This document shows, piece by piece, positions 23,275 to 30,156 of a DNA stretch of 50,185 nucleotides (position 1 is its first letter; each line of letters begins with the position of its first letter). The stretch comes from an uncultured Porphyromonadaceae bacterium (GTDB taxonomy: Bacteria > Bacteroidota > Bacteroidia > Bacteroidales > Muribaculaceae): the NCBI GenBank assembly GCA_900541865.1, contig UQLO01000024.1:1-50185 (forward strand), read 5' to 3'. Below the pieces are notes generated by a model that saw nothing but the letters and a program-made list of their open reading frames with translations, searched no databases and was not told the origin of the DNA. Both the position numbers and the translations under genes were made by a program.

Positions 23275-24990
23275 TTACAGGTTAAACTGGGTGAGGAGCT
23301 CGCTGTAGGTAGTAGCGGTCTCGGTCGGGGCGGGCACGCCGTAGTCCTTCATCTCGAAGCCCGAGGTGCGGAAGTTGCCCGAAGCGTCGACGGTGGGGTT
23401 GCCGGCAAACTTGAACCATGTGCCCATGCCGCTGACAGCACCCGACACGGTGTTGCCCTTCACGGTTACCGTCAGCGACGATGCCGACGAGCCGTCCAGA
23501 TCGAAGTATGTGCAGTTGGTGCCGCGGCCGTCGATGAAGGTATTGTTCTCAACCACCACGCTGATAGCGCCCGGGGTCTTTGCCAGACCGGTCAGGATGC
23601 AGTTGCGGGTGCCGAAGTTACGGCCGTGGAAGAGGTTGCCGCTGAAGATGAAGTTGTTTACAGGAGCCACGCGGCGTGCCGGGAGGTTCCACAGGGCGTT
23701 GGTGGTGGTCATGTTGACGAAGCGGCAGCCCGTCATAGTCACCGTGCCGATGCTCTGAATGTTGTCCTTGCTGGTGGAGGAGTTCCAGATGATGCCGTTC
23801 CAACCGGTGATGTTGACGTTGGCGAAGGTAACGTCGCCGACGGCGAATTCCTCGTTGCGCAGGTTGAAGAGTCGGTCGCGCTGAGGTTTGAGGTTGAGGT
23901 TCTGGAAGCGTATGTGGTCGATGGAGCCGCTCATGGAGATGTTGTAGACCGTCAGAGTGGCGTAGTCCTGACCGAAGCCCGGAGTCTGACCCATGATGGT
24001 GAAGGGCTTGGTGGCGCCTTCCATAGCCTTGTCGGGCATAGTGTAGGAAGTGCCGGCCTTCAGGAAGATGCGGATTTCGTCGACAGCAGGGTCGGCCATC
24101 TGCTCCTTGAAGATGTCGCCAAGGCTCTGGCCGGGCTCAACATATGTATATCCGTCGGGCACTTCGACCTTCACGGAGGGGAATACATCGTTGTCGCGCC
24201 AGTTGAGCTGGCCGATGGTGACGGTGTAGTTCATGATCACGGGCTCGTCGGCGTTGTTGAGGTCGAAGGCGACCTCGGTGAGCTGGTTGGGGAGCACGGT
24301 GAAGCCGTCGGCGAATTCCTTGGTGCGGACAATATTGCTGTCGGCATCGAGGTATTCAAGGCGCACGGTGATTTTGTCGTTTTCGGAACCAATAAGATAG
24401 AGATCTTCGGTGTAGCCCACGCCGCCGCCCGAAGTTTCCTTGATTCGGGTCAGGGTGATGGGTTCGCCGGTTGCCGGAGCAGCCTGAGCCACGCTGTAGG
24501 CCTTTACGGGAGTAGTCACGAAGGCTCGCAGAATCGAGTAGCTCTTGTCGGCCTTGACGTCGTTGGCCTTGAGGCGGAAGTGGCCCGTGCGCGTCTTCAG
24601 CGCCAGGGTCAGCGGGTCGCCGGCGGAGTAGGACACCGGGTCGGAGATGGCAAAGGTCTGCTTTGCCGTGGAGTCCTGCTCGATGAGCTGCATATCCAGC
24701 GAGGTCGGAGGCGTCATCAGCACGCTCTGGTTGGTGGCCAGCACGCGGTAAGAGCCTTCCGGAAGGGAGAAGCGGTAGGAGGTGGAGTAGTTGCCGTAGA
24801 AGGAACCATCCTCATTATATATATAGAGGGGGAGGTTGGAGGTGCCGTAGTAGATGTTCCAGGGTTCGCCGTCGAGGGTCATGCTGAGCTCGCGGGTAAT
24901 CTGGGTGGGATAAACCTCTTCCTCATTGCAGGCGGCCAGGGCCGAGCAAGCCAGAGCGGCGCACAGGGCGTATTGTATTGTCTTGTTCAT
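23275..24990 (-). CDS. PUL surface lipoprotein: FimB-like N-terminus plus beta-helix-like C-terminus
   Basis: 571 aa. Lipobox 'LAAC' is followed by 'NEEEVYP'. The first ~260 residues resemble the beta-sandwich of FimB/Mfa2-type lipoproteins ('LPLYIYNEDG', 'YRFSLPEGSYRVLATN', 'LTLALKTRTGHFRLKA'). The second half has beta-helix rungs of the DUF4957 type ('ITGWNGIIWNSSTSKDN', 'VTMTGCRFVNMT', 'FIFSGNLFHGRNF', 'VVVENNTFIDGRG'). It is thus similar in layout to the lipoprotein downstream of SusD. It lies 12 nt before susC and 8 nt after the preceding gene. A surface glycan-binding role is inferred. Confidence 0.65.
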   Translation of the reverse strand: MNKTIQYALCAALACSALAACNEEEVYPTQITRELSMTLDGEPWNIYYGTSNLPLYIYNEDGSFYGNYSTSYRFSLPEGSYRVLATNQSVLMTPPTSLDMQLIEQDSTAKQTFAISDPVSYSAGDPLTLALKTRTGHFRLKANDVKADKSYSILRAFVTTPVKAYSVAQAAPATGEPITLTRIKETSGGGVGYTEDLYLIGSENDKITVRLEYLDADSNIVRTKEFADGFTVLPNQLTEVAFDLNNADEPVIMNYTVTIGQLNWRDNDVFPSVKVEVPDGYTYVEPGQSLGDIFKEQMADPAVDEIRIFLKAGTSYTMPDKAMEGATKPFTIMGQTPGFGQDYATLTVYNISMSGSIDHIRFQNLNLKPQRDRLFNLRNEEFAVGDVTFANVNITGWNGIIWNSSTSKDNIQSIGTVTMTGCRFVNMTTTNALWNLPARRVAPVNNFIFSGNLFHGRNFGTRNCILTGLAKTPGAISVVVENNTFIDGRGTNCTYFDLDGSSASSLTVTVKGNTVSGAVSGMGTWFKFAGNPTVDASGNFRTSGFEMKDYGVPAPTETATTYSELLTQFNL

Positions 24991-24998
24991 GGCTCAGA

Positions 24999-25883
24999 TT
25001 AGAAGGGTGATACTTGAATCTCGAAGGAAGCGGCACCGCGGCTCAGAGGCGAGGTCGAGGTCCAGGGAGTGGCCACGAAGTCGTTGGTCAGCACCGGCAC
25101 TGTCATGGTGTAGCGGTTGTTGGCCGTGTAGTGCACGCCTGTCTCGAGGGCGCCGGCGGAGGTGTTGACCTGCTGCGCGCCTTTATAGAAGGTTATGTCG
25201 AGCATCGATTCTTCGGCCAGGGCGTTGGTGTCGAAGGTGATGAAGCTTGCCTTGTAGCCGGTGGCGGATGTGGCCTCGGCGGTGTAGGAGGCGGCGGTAG
25301 CAGCGCCGGTGTTCACCATATATGAATCGGCCGTGTTGCTGAAGGTAAGGCTCATGCGGTCGAAGAAGGACTGGGCGGCGAGTTCGGCCTCGGTTTCGGC
25401 CGGAGTGAAGTTCACTCGGGCCACCAGACGCTGCATAGCCAGCGAAACGGTCGATGTGCTCTTGTCGGAAGCAAAAGAAGTCACTGCGCCGAACCAAACT
25501 TCCTTCTCGGAAGAGGGGTCGAGGTGCAGTTGGGCCGTCTCCAGAAGGTCCTTTCCGGAAACGGAAGCAACGTTGGCAACGGCAAAGGTCTTGAAATTCT
25601 CGCCCAGGGGAAGGCTCAGAGAAACGGTGGCGTCGTCGACGCTGACCTCCTGCTCAAGATAGAGGGGGGCAGTCTTGCGGTCCACCTTGTAGACATAGAC
25701 AGTGTAGCGGTCTACGCCGGCAGCGGCGAAGTCGTCCTTGGCCGCGCGGCTCATCACTATCTCCACCGTCTGCTCGGCGTCGCCTCCGGTAGCGGGTACC
25801 TGCGGGTCGTCGGCCTCGCCTTGGGAGCAAGAGGCCAGCAGAAGCAAGCCGGGCAGCAGAAGATTTGAAAGCTTTGTGCTCAT
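24999..25883 (-). CDS. FimB/Mfa2-like lipoprotein, first gene of the PUL
   Basis: 294 aa. Lipobox 'LLASC' is followed by an acidic linker 'SQGEADDPQVPATGGDAEQ'. The body is beta-rich ('YTVYVYKVDRKTAPLYLEQEV', 'LSLPLGENFKTFAVANVAS', 'SLAMQRLVARVNFTP'), the pattern of fimbrillin-anchor (FimB/Mfa2) and related Bacteroidetes lipoproteins. There is no fimbrial major subunit nearby, and it is transcribed into the PUL, so a glycan-binding or structural surface role is more likely than pilus assembly. It opens a run of closely spaced genes to 16409. No canonical TAnnTTTG box was found directly upstream, which suggests activator-dependent expression. Confidence 0.6.
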   Translation of the reverse strand: MSTKLSNLLLPGLLLLASCSQGEADDPQVPATGGDAEQTVEIVMSRAAKDDFAAAGVDRYTVYVYKVDRKTAPLYLEQEVSVDDATVSLSLPLGENFKTFAVANVASVSGKDLLETAQLHLDPSSEKEVWFGAVTSFASDKSTSTVSLAMQRLVARVNFTPAETEAELAAQSFFDRMSLTFSNTADSYMVNTGAATAASYTAEATSATGYKASFITFDTNALAEESMLDITFYKGAQQVNTSAGALETGVHYTANNRYTMTVPVLTNDFVATPWTSTSPLSRGAASFEIQVSPF

Positions 25884-26232
25884 TTTGAGATATAGATTTT
25901 AGGTATTTTGATTGATTGCAGTTAATAAGGATTGGTTTAATGGCGTATTGAGCTGCGAATCAAGCCTTTGTGCCGTCCGAGGAGGCGTCGGGACCGTCTG
26001 CGCGTGCTTTTTACAGTGCAAATTTTGCAAGTTTTCACAGTGCGGACGGGGCAAAAATTGCCGTTTAATGGTGGAAAATATTAATTTCTTTCTTTTCCGA
26101 ATAGTATTCTCCCCGCCCGCGGCCACCTCGGAATGCTCAGGGCATAGAGCAAACGGAGTCGGCCGCACATTATTATATACAGTTGGTTAAAGTGCGTTTT
26201 TTACATTTGTTAATGTTCAAAAAGCAATCCCC

Positions 26233-26276
26233 CGAAGCTCCGGCGCACCCATCTCCGGTGCCCTTCGAACTTTTTT
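26233..26276 (+). terminator. terminator-like stem-loop upstream of gdhA
   Basis: Paired segments CGAAG/CTTCG (26233-26237, 26263-26267) and an inner GCACC/GGTGC stem (26245-26249, 26257-26261) are followed by AAC and six T (26271-26276). No plus-strand gene precedes it, so it either ends a short unannotated RNA or acts in a leader. Confidence 0.45.
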
Positions 26277-26297
26277 ATGCTTTTTCACGCAAAAAAA

Positions 26298-26328
26298 ATT
26301 GCCACTTTGATTTTTGTTGCTAACTTTG
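26298..26328 (+). promoter_or_regulatory. gdhA promoter
   Basis: -33 ATTG (26298-26301), 19-nt spacer, -7 TAACTTTG (26321-26328), matching the Bacteroidetes sigma-ABfr consensus. It leaves a 5' leader of about 110 nt before the gdhA start. Confidence 0.65.
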
Positions 26329-26446
26329 CCGTCGGAGACACCCGCGGGACAGCAACCCCGCCGCTCCCCCACAACTAACCCGCATAACCAGTAACCACAA
26401 CATCTACCCGCGGCCCCGCGGCCGCAAAAACCAAAACACAGTCGTT

Positions 26447-27784
26447 ATGGATATCAATCAAATCATGGCTTCCCTCGAAGCCAAGCATCCTGGCGAAAAA
26501 GAGTATCTCCAGGCAGTCAAGGAAGTTCTCCTCTGCGTTGAGGATGTCTACAACCGGCATCCCGAGTTCGAGCGCAACAAAATCATCGAGCGCATGGTCG
26601 AACCCGACCGCATCGTTACCTTCCGAGTTACCTGGATCGACGACAAAGGCGAAGTTCAGAACAACATCGGCTACCGCGTGCAGTTCAACAATGCCATCGG
26701 CCCGTACAAAGGCGGCATCCGCTTCCACGCTTCCGTCAACCTGAGCATCCTCAAGTTCCTCGGCTTCGAGCAGACCTTCAAAAACGCCCTCACAACCCTC
26801 CCCATGGGTGGCGCCAAGGGCGGTTCAGACTTCTCGCCCCGAGGCAAGAGCGACCGTGAAATCATGCGCTTCTGCCAGGCTTTCATTCTGGGCCTGTGGA
26901 AGAACCTCGGTCCCGACCGCGACGTGCCCGCCGGCGATATCGGCGTAGGCGGCCGCGAAGTCGGTTATATGTACGGCATGTACAAGCGCCTCGTAAACCA
27001 GCACGACGGCACCTTCACCGGCAAAGCCCTCGAATTCGGCGGCAGCCGCATCCGTCCGGAAGCCACCGGCTTCGGCGCCCTCTACTTCGTGGAGAACATG
27101 CTCGCCCAGCGCAACGACTCCATCAAGGGCAAGACCATAGCCATCTCCGGCTTCGGCAACGTGGCTTGGGGCGCTGCCCTCAAGGCAACCGAACTCGGCG
27201 CTAAGGTTGTCACCATCTCCGGCCCCGACGGCTATATCTACGACGAAGCCGGCCTGGATATGGAAAAAATCGACTACATGCTCGAACTCCGCGCCTCCGG
27301 CAACGACATCGTGGCTCCCTACGCCGAGAAATTCCCCGGCTCCGTGTTCTACGCCGGCCGCAAGCCCTGGGAGCAGAAAGTCAACATCGCTCTGCCCTGC
27401 GCCACCCAGAACGAGCTCAACGGCGACGACGCCAAAGCCCTCATCGCCAACGGCGTTGAGATGGTGGCCGAAGTCTCCAACATGGGCTGCACACCCGAAG
27501 CTATCGACGCCTTCATCGCTTCCCGCACAGTCTATGCTCCCGGCAAGGCAGTCAATGCAGGCGGCGTAGCAACCTCCGGCCTCGAAATGAGCCAGAACGC
27601 AATCCACCTCCAGTGGAGCGCAGAAGAAGTCGACCAGCGACTCCACACCATCATGACCGACATCCACAGCCAGTGCCTCGAGTACGGCGTGGAACCCGAC
27701 GGCTACATCAACTACATGAAGGGCGCAAACATCGCCGGCTTCATGAAGGTGGCCAACGCAATGATGGGTCTGGGCGTCTGCTGA
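26447..27784 (+). CDS. gdhA: NADP-type glutamate dehydrogenase (hexameric)
   Basis: 445 aa, the standard length of the 50-kDa hexameric class. It interconverts 2-oxoglutarate plus ammonia and glutamate and is a main ammonia-assimilation route in Bacteroidales. Visible are 'GPYKGGIRFH' (85-94), the catalytic 'LPMGGAKGGSDF' with K124, 'VPAGDIGVGGREVGYM' with D164, and the Rossmann 'ISGFGNVAWG' near 233-242. The N-terminal 'MDINQIMASLEAKHPGEKEY' is typical. NADP versus NAD preference was not tested beyond overall similarity. It is monocistronic, with its own promoter and a hairpin after the stop. Confidence 0.95.
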   Translation: MDINQIMASLEAKHPGEKEYLQAVKEVLLCVEDVYNRHPEFERNKIIERMVEPDRIVTFRVTWIDDKGEVQNNIGYRVQFNNAIGPYKGGIRFHASVNLSILKFLGFEQTFKNALTTLPMGGAKGGSDFSPRGKSDREIMRFCQAFILGLWKNLGPDRDVPAGDIGVGGREVGYMYGMYKRLVNQHDGTFTGKALEFGGSRIRPEATGFGALYFVENMLAQRNDSIKGKTIAISGFGNVAWGAALKATELGAKVVTISGPDGYIYDEAGLDMEKIDYMLELRASGNDIVAPYAEKFPGSVFYAGRKPWEQKVNIALPCATQNELNGDDAKALIANGVEMVAEVSNMGCTPEAIDAFIASRTVYAPGKAVNAGGVATSGLEMSQNAIHLQWSAEEVDQRLHTIMTDIHSQCLEYGVEPDGYINYMKGANIAGFMKVANAMMGLGVC

Positions 27785-27797
27785 TAACCCCCTGACC

Positions 27798-27841
27798 AAA
27801 AAACGCAGCGGCGTCGCTCCTTTCCGAGCGGCGCCGCTTGC
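27798..27841 (-). terminator. terminator between convergent gdhA and the TAC operon
   Basis: A 13-bp GC-rich stem (27807-27819 with 27826-27838, one G-T pair) has a 6-nt loop. On the minus strand it is followed by six T (27803-27798), so it is a good intrinsic terminator for the chaperone gene. For gdhA the same hairpin lies 21 nt after the stop but lacks a U-tract. Confidence 0.7.
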
Positions 27842-27885
27842 ATTACCGGCCCGCAGGCGAGCCGGGATTTGCCGACAGCACAGTT

Positions 27886-28293
27886 CTACTCTATCGTAAT
27901 GCCTTCTTTGATGAGAGGTGTGAGGTTTACCGGAGGCAGAATAAAGCTGCCGAACGAGGTGCCCTCCGTACGGGAGAACATGATGCCGCGTGCCGTTCCG
28001 ACCGTTTGCGATGCAACTTGCAGAAGAAGATCTCTGCTGAGCTCAATGCCTTTTTCTGATTGGCATTTATTCCAATCGTCCGGGTAGATGGAAAATTCGC
28101 AGATGGTTTCGAGGACAAGGAATTTATCGGAGCTGTGCGTAAAGGCGATTTTGAGATCCACGCCAAGCAGATGTGAGTCGGGGGCAACACGGAAACCGAA
28201 TTCCACCTCGCATCTTATGTTCTCAGTTGGTGCGCTGTCGGCCAAAATGGCAAACTGCGGCACACTTATTTTAATCATTCTGAAGCGTGTCAT
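27886..28293 (-). CDS. SecB-like chaperone of a toxin-antitoxin-chaperone module
   Basis: 135 aa from the ATG at 28293, which overlaps the antitoxin stop (TGATG); a TTG nine nt upstream and an ATG at 28278 are alternatives. The order of elements fits SecB: a run of long beta strands ('EVEFGFRVAPD', 'LLGVDLKIAFTH', 'FLVLETICEFSI'), then a helix 'DLLLQVASQTVGTARGIMF' and the closing 'GSFILPPVNLTPLI', which parallels the C-terminal helix and 'LAPVNFDALF' of E. coli SecB. In TAC systems (Mycobacterium tuberculosis Rv1955-Rv1957) such a chaperone binds the antitoxin's C-terminal extension and protects it. The gene order toxin-antitoxin-chaperone is the same here. The SecB assignment is by eye; housekeeping SecB is unlikely given the context. 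Confidence 0.72.
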   Translation of the reverse strand: MTRFRMIKISVPQFAILADSAPTENIRCEVEFGFRVAPDSHLLGVDLKIAFTHSSDKFLVLETICEFSIYPDDWNKCQSEKGIELSRDLLLQVASQTVGTARGIMFSRTEGTSFGSFILPPVNLTPLIKEGITIE

Positions 28294-28700
28294 CAGGCGC
28301 AATGTATGTTTAAATCAGAAAATGAGGTGTCATTTTCATTGCTTAGGATTTCGACACCTTTGTAATTCTCTCCTACCCGAACAAATTCGGCTGCTTTGGT
28401 TTGGAACGCTTTAAAGGCGAAATTCACTTTCTCGGAGGCGCAGACAATGGCCACCGGCTTGAATTCGATGGAGGGAATATAGCCGAATGCAAGAGCCAGC
28501 TCGACAAGCTTAGACAACTTGTGGTCGTAATCGCCGTTGAGAAGCTGGGAAACGTATCCTTTGCTGACACCAAGGTGTCCGGCGAGCTGCGTGCGGTTCA
28601 TACCATGTTTCGACATGAACTCCTCCGCACAGTTAAAGAGGTCAATCTGGGTCTTGGCGGTCCAGTATTCCGGCGTGGTTACAATAGTTTCGCGGTTCAT
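28293..28700 (-). CDS. XRE-family antitoxin with C-terminal extension (TAC antitoxin)
   Basis: 135 aa. An XRE helix-turn-helix occupies about residues 33-68: 'MNRTQLAGHLGVSKGYVSQLLNG' followed by 'LSKLVELALAFGY'. It should bind the operon's own operator and neutralise the toxin. About 60 residues follow the HTH domain, ending in 'EILSNENDTSFSDLNIHCA', a hydrophobic/acidic tail suited to be a chaperone-addiction segment; that role is inference from TAC antitoxins. The ATG lies one nt after the toxin stop (TAG C ATG) and the stop overlaps the chaperone start, so all three genes look translationally coupled. The DNA is AT-rich against its surroundings, consistent with acquisition. Confidence 0.85.
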   Translation of the reverse strand: MNRETIVTTPEYWTAKTQIDLFNCAEEFMSKHGMNRTQLAGHLGVSKGYVSQLLNGDYDHKLSKLVELALAFGYIPSIEFKPVAIVCASEKVNFAFKAFQTKAAEFVRVGENYKGVEILSNENDTSFSDLNIHCA

Positions 28701-28701
28701 G

Positions 28702-29085
28702 CTATATGGTTTTGAAATCTTTGATTTTCTTTTTAAATGACTGGATGTCTTTCTTCTGGTTCGTCTTTAAGCCTCCGCAGACGACATAGACATCGGGCTT
28801 TTGCTTTATAACATAGATTCTCAAAATACCTTTTTTGAATTCAAACAGGTCGCTGCGCTCATCGGATTCTATATGTCTGAACTTTTCTTTCGGGAGCAAT
28901 ATTCGGTCGGAAAGCATTTCCATATACCTAACTATGGCGGCGAAGTCCTTTTTAAGCTGAGCGTTTGTTTCAATCTCTTTCATAAGCGAATCGACCATAC
29001 ACTCACCATCAATCAGTAATTTGAGGTAAGTGTATTGTTGGGAATTCCTTACATAGTCGAAGGGCTCAGTGGAAAATGAAGGCAT
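28702..29085 (-). CDS. HigB/Gp49-like toxin of the TAC module
   Basis: 127 aa. The N-terminal ~65 residues are helical. The C-terminal part reads 'FRHIESDERSDLFEFKKG', 'LRIYVIKQKPDVYVVCGGLK' and 'NQKKDIQSFKKKIKDF', the order 'E-[LF]-R/K - RIYV - VV--G-[FL]-K - [TN]QK - I--[AF]' of the RelE/HigB (phage Gp49-like) fold, ending in a lysine-rich helix. Members cleave mRNA, often on the ribosome. The start at 29085 lies 29 nt from a good -7 box. It is the first gene of the three-gene operon, an order typical of HigBA systems. Exact activity is not proven by sequence. Confidence 0.78.
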   Translation of the reverse strand: MPSFSTEPFDYVRNSQQYTYLKLLIDGECMVDSLMKEIETNAQLKKDFAAIVRYMEMLSDRILLPKEKFRHIESDERSDLFEFKKGILRIYVIKQKPDVYVVCGGLKTNQKKDIQSFKKKIKDFKTI

Positions 29086-29113
29086 CGAAGGCTGTATTTG
29101 CGGGCTGTGGGGG

Positions 29114-29145
29114 CAAAGTTACGACCTTTTAGTCATAAAAACAAT
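29114..29145 (-). promoter_or_regulatory. promoter of the TAC operon
   Basis: -33 ATTG (29145-29142), 20-nt spacer, -7 TAACTTTG (29121-29114) on the minus strand; the toxin ATG is 28 nt beyond the -7 box. A long palindrome abuts the -33 side. Confidence 0.7.
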
Positions 29146-29148
29146 TAT

Positions 29149-29190
29149 TTCGCGCAAAAAGTTTAGTTTGAACTAAACTTTTTGCGCGAA
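29149..29190. promoter_or_regulatory. long perfect palindrome, candidate operator of the TAC operon
   Basis: Two 20-nt arms (29149-29168 and 29171-29190) are perfectly complementary around a TG centre. The core reads GTTTAGTTTGAACTAAAC (29161-29178), flanked by A5/T5 and CGCGC blocks. It starts 4 nt upstream of the -33 box of the TAC promoter and lies beyond the separate terminator of the neighbouring lipoprotein gene. An operator for the XRE antitoxin is the best explanation; a second terminator is the alternative. Confidence 0.6.
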
Positions 29191-29196
29191 TGGCTG

Positions 29197-29227
29197 AAAA
29201 GAAAGCCCCCGCCGGGGAGGCGGAGGC
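29197..29227 (-). terminator. terminator of the coiled-coil lipoprotein gene
   Basis: GCCCCCGCC (29205-29213) pairs with GGCGGAGGC (29219-29227), one G-T pair, 5-nt loop; on the minus strand the stem is followed by TTTCTTTT. It lies 26 nt after the stop codon. Confidence 0.75.
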
Positions 29228-29252
29228 TGTATGGGGCGCGGAGAGGGCGGAA

Positions 29253-30119
29253 TCAGTCGATTTGGACAACCAGGTAGTTGGAGAGACTCCAGAACTTGGC
29301 GGGATTGGTGATGCGGAGCACCTTGTGGCCGTTGACGTTGTCGATGGTGTAGGAATCCTCGGGCTGGTTGGTGAGCACTTTGGCCTCGTTGGAGTTGAGG
29401 TCGATGGAGGGCAGGGTGCGCTTGTCGGCGCGGGTGAAGAATCCGGCGTTGAAATCGCCTTCCATAATCTTGGTGCGACGCAGGAAGCCGGTTTCGATGA
29501 TGCGGTTCTCCTTGAGCTCGTTCTTGGTGCCGATGGCGTAGTAGCAGGTGTTGAGGTCGTTGGAGAGCTGGGTGGCTGCTATGCTGGTGGAGTCGAGCTC
29601 GGCGGTGACCAGAGTCACGGTCTGATGGAGGGAGTCGACAGTATTGTCGAGTTCGCCGATTTGTGTGCGAGCCTCGTCGAGGTTGGCGCGCAGCTGCGCG
29701 ATTTCCTGAGTCTGGCCGTCGATCTGCTGACGCAGGGTGGCGACGGTGGTCTGGAGATTGCGGTTGTTGAGGTTGGAGCTGTTGAGGCGCTGCTCGAGTT
29801 CGTCGAGGCGTTCACGGCGCTGCTGCAGGGTCTGCTGAATGGCGGCGATGTCGGCGCGAATCTGCTCGCGCTGACCGGGAGTCTCGTTGCCACCCGACAC
29901 GGTGAGTATGTTTTCGAGCTGCTTGATTTGGCTCATGTCGGACGATATTTCGTTGACAAGAGTGAGAAGCTGGTCGCGGTCGGCAACGGCATCGGCGAGT
30001 TCCTCGCGGGTTGCGGCAGCAACTTGAGCCTGATGTTCGGCTTCTTGCTCGGCTTCTTTGTTTTTGCAGGCGGGCAGCAGGGCTGCGCCGGCCAATAAGA
30101 GGATGAGTACTTTCTTCAT
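29253..30119 (-). CDS. coiled-coil lipoprotein
   Basis: 288 aa from the ATG at 30119, chosen because it directly precedes a lipoprotein signal (MKKVLILLLAGAALLPAC); an in-frame opening 63 nt upstream overlaps rsmI and has no signal. After the cysteine comes 'KNKEAEQEAEHQAQ', and residues of about 35-195 are long heptad-rich coiled coil ('QQRRERLDELEQRLNSS', 'LRQQIDGQTQEIAQLRANLDEA'). The C-terminal ~90 residues form a compact domain ('FTRADKRTLPSIDLNSNEAKVL', 'KFWSLSNYLVV'). It resembles Bacteroidales lipoproteins annotated as Cbp1-type collagen-binding adhesins, but I would not assign that function. It follows rsmI by 37 nt. Confidence 0.75.
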   Translation of the reverse strand: MKKVLILLLAGAALLPACKNKEAEQEAEHQAQVAAATREELADAVADRDQLLTLVNEISSDMSQIKQLENILTVSGGNETPGQREQIRADIAAIQQTLQQRRERLDELEQRLNSSNLNNRNLQTTVATLRQQIDGQTQEIAQLRANLDEARTQIGELDNTVDSLHQTVTLVTAELDSTSIAATQLSNDLNTCYYAIGTKNELKENRIIETGFLRRTKIMEGDFNAGFFTRADKRTLPSIDLNSNEAKVLTNQPEDSYTIDNVNGHKVLRITNPAKFWSLSNYLVVQID

Positions 30120-30156
30120 GAGTGCATAAATTTTGAACGTGATGGCAATGTAACTA

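Larger units (their letters stand above)
25884..26446. other. 563-nt divergent intergenic region (PUL / gdhA)
   Basis: No credible protein-coding gene. It holds the gdhA promoter (26298-26328), a stem-loop followed by a T-run (26233-26276), and a TACATTTG box (26202-26209) that could start a short plus-strand RNA ending at that stem-loop. The PUL promoter must also lie here, on the minus strand, but no TAnnTTTG box is evident near 25884-25960. Confidence 0.6.

Noticed and set aside
18088..25002. A 2304-codon plus-strand open frame across the PUL
   Set aside because: It lies antisense to SusD, SusC and the lipoproteins, whose products are clearly recognisable. The GC-rich codon pattern removes stops from the complementary frame, and its translation is a Val/Gly/Ala/His-rich shadow.
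25899..26168. 89-codon minus-strand frame upstream of the PUL
   Set aside because: No recognisable start context, low-complexity composition, and it lies in the presumed regulatory region.
26233..26276. Riboswitch in the gdhA leader
   Set aside because: The stem-loop lies upstream of the gdhA promoter, and no known aptamer core was recognised.
28293..28302. TTG start giving a nine-nt longer chaperone
   Set aside because: The ATG at 28293 overlaps the antitoxin stop in the common TGATG arrangement and is preferred.
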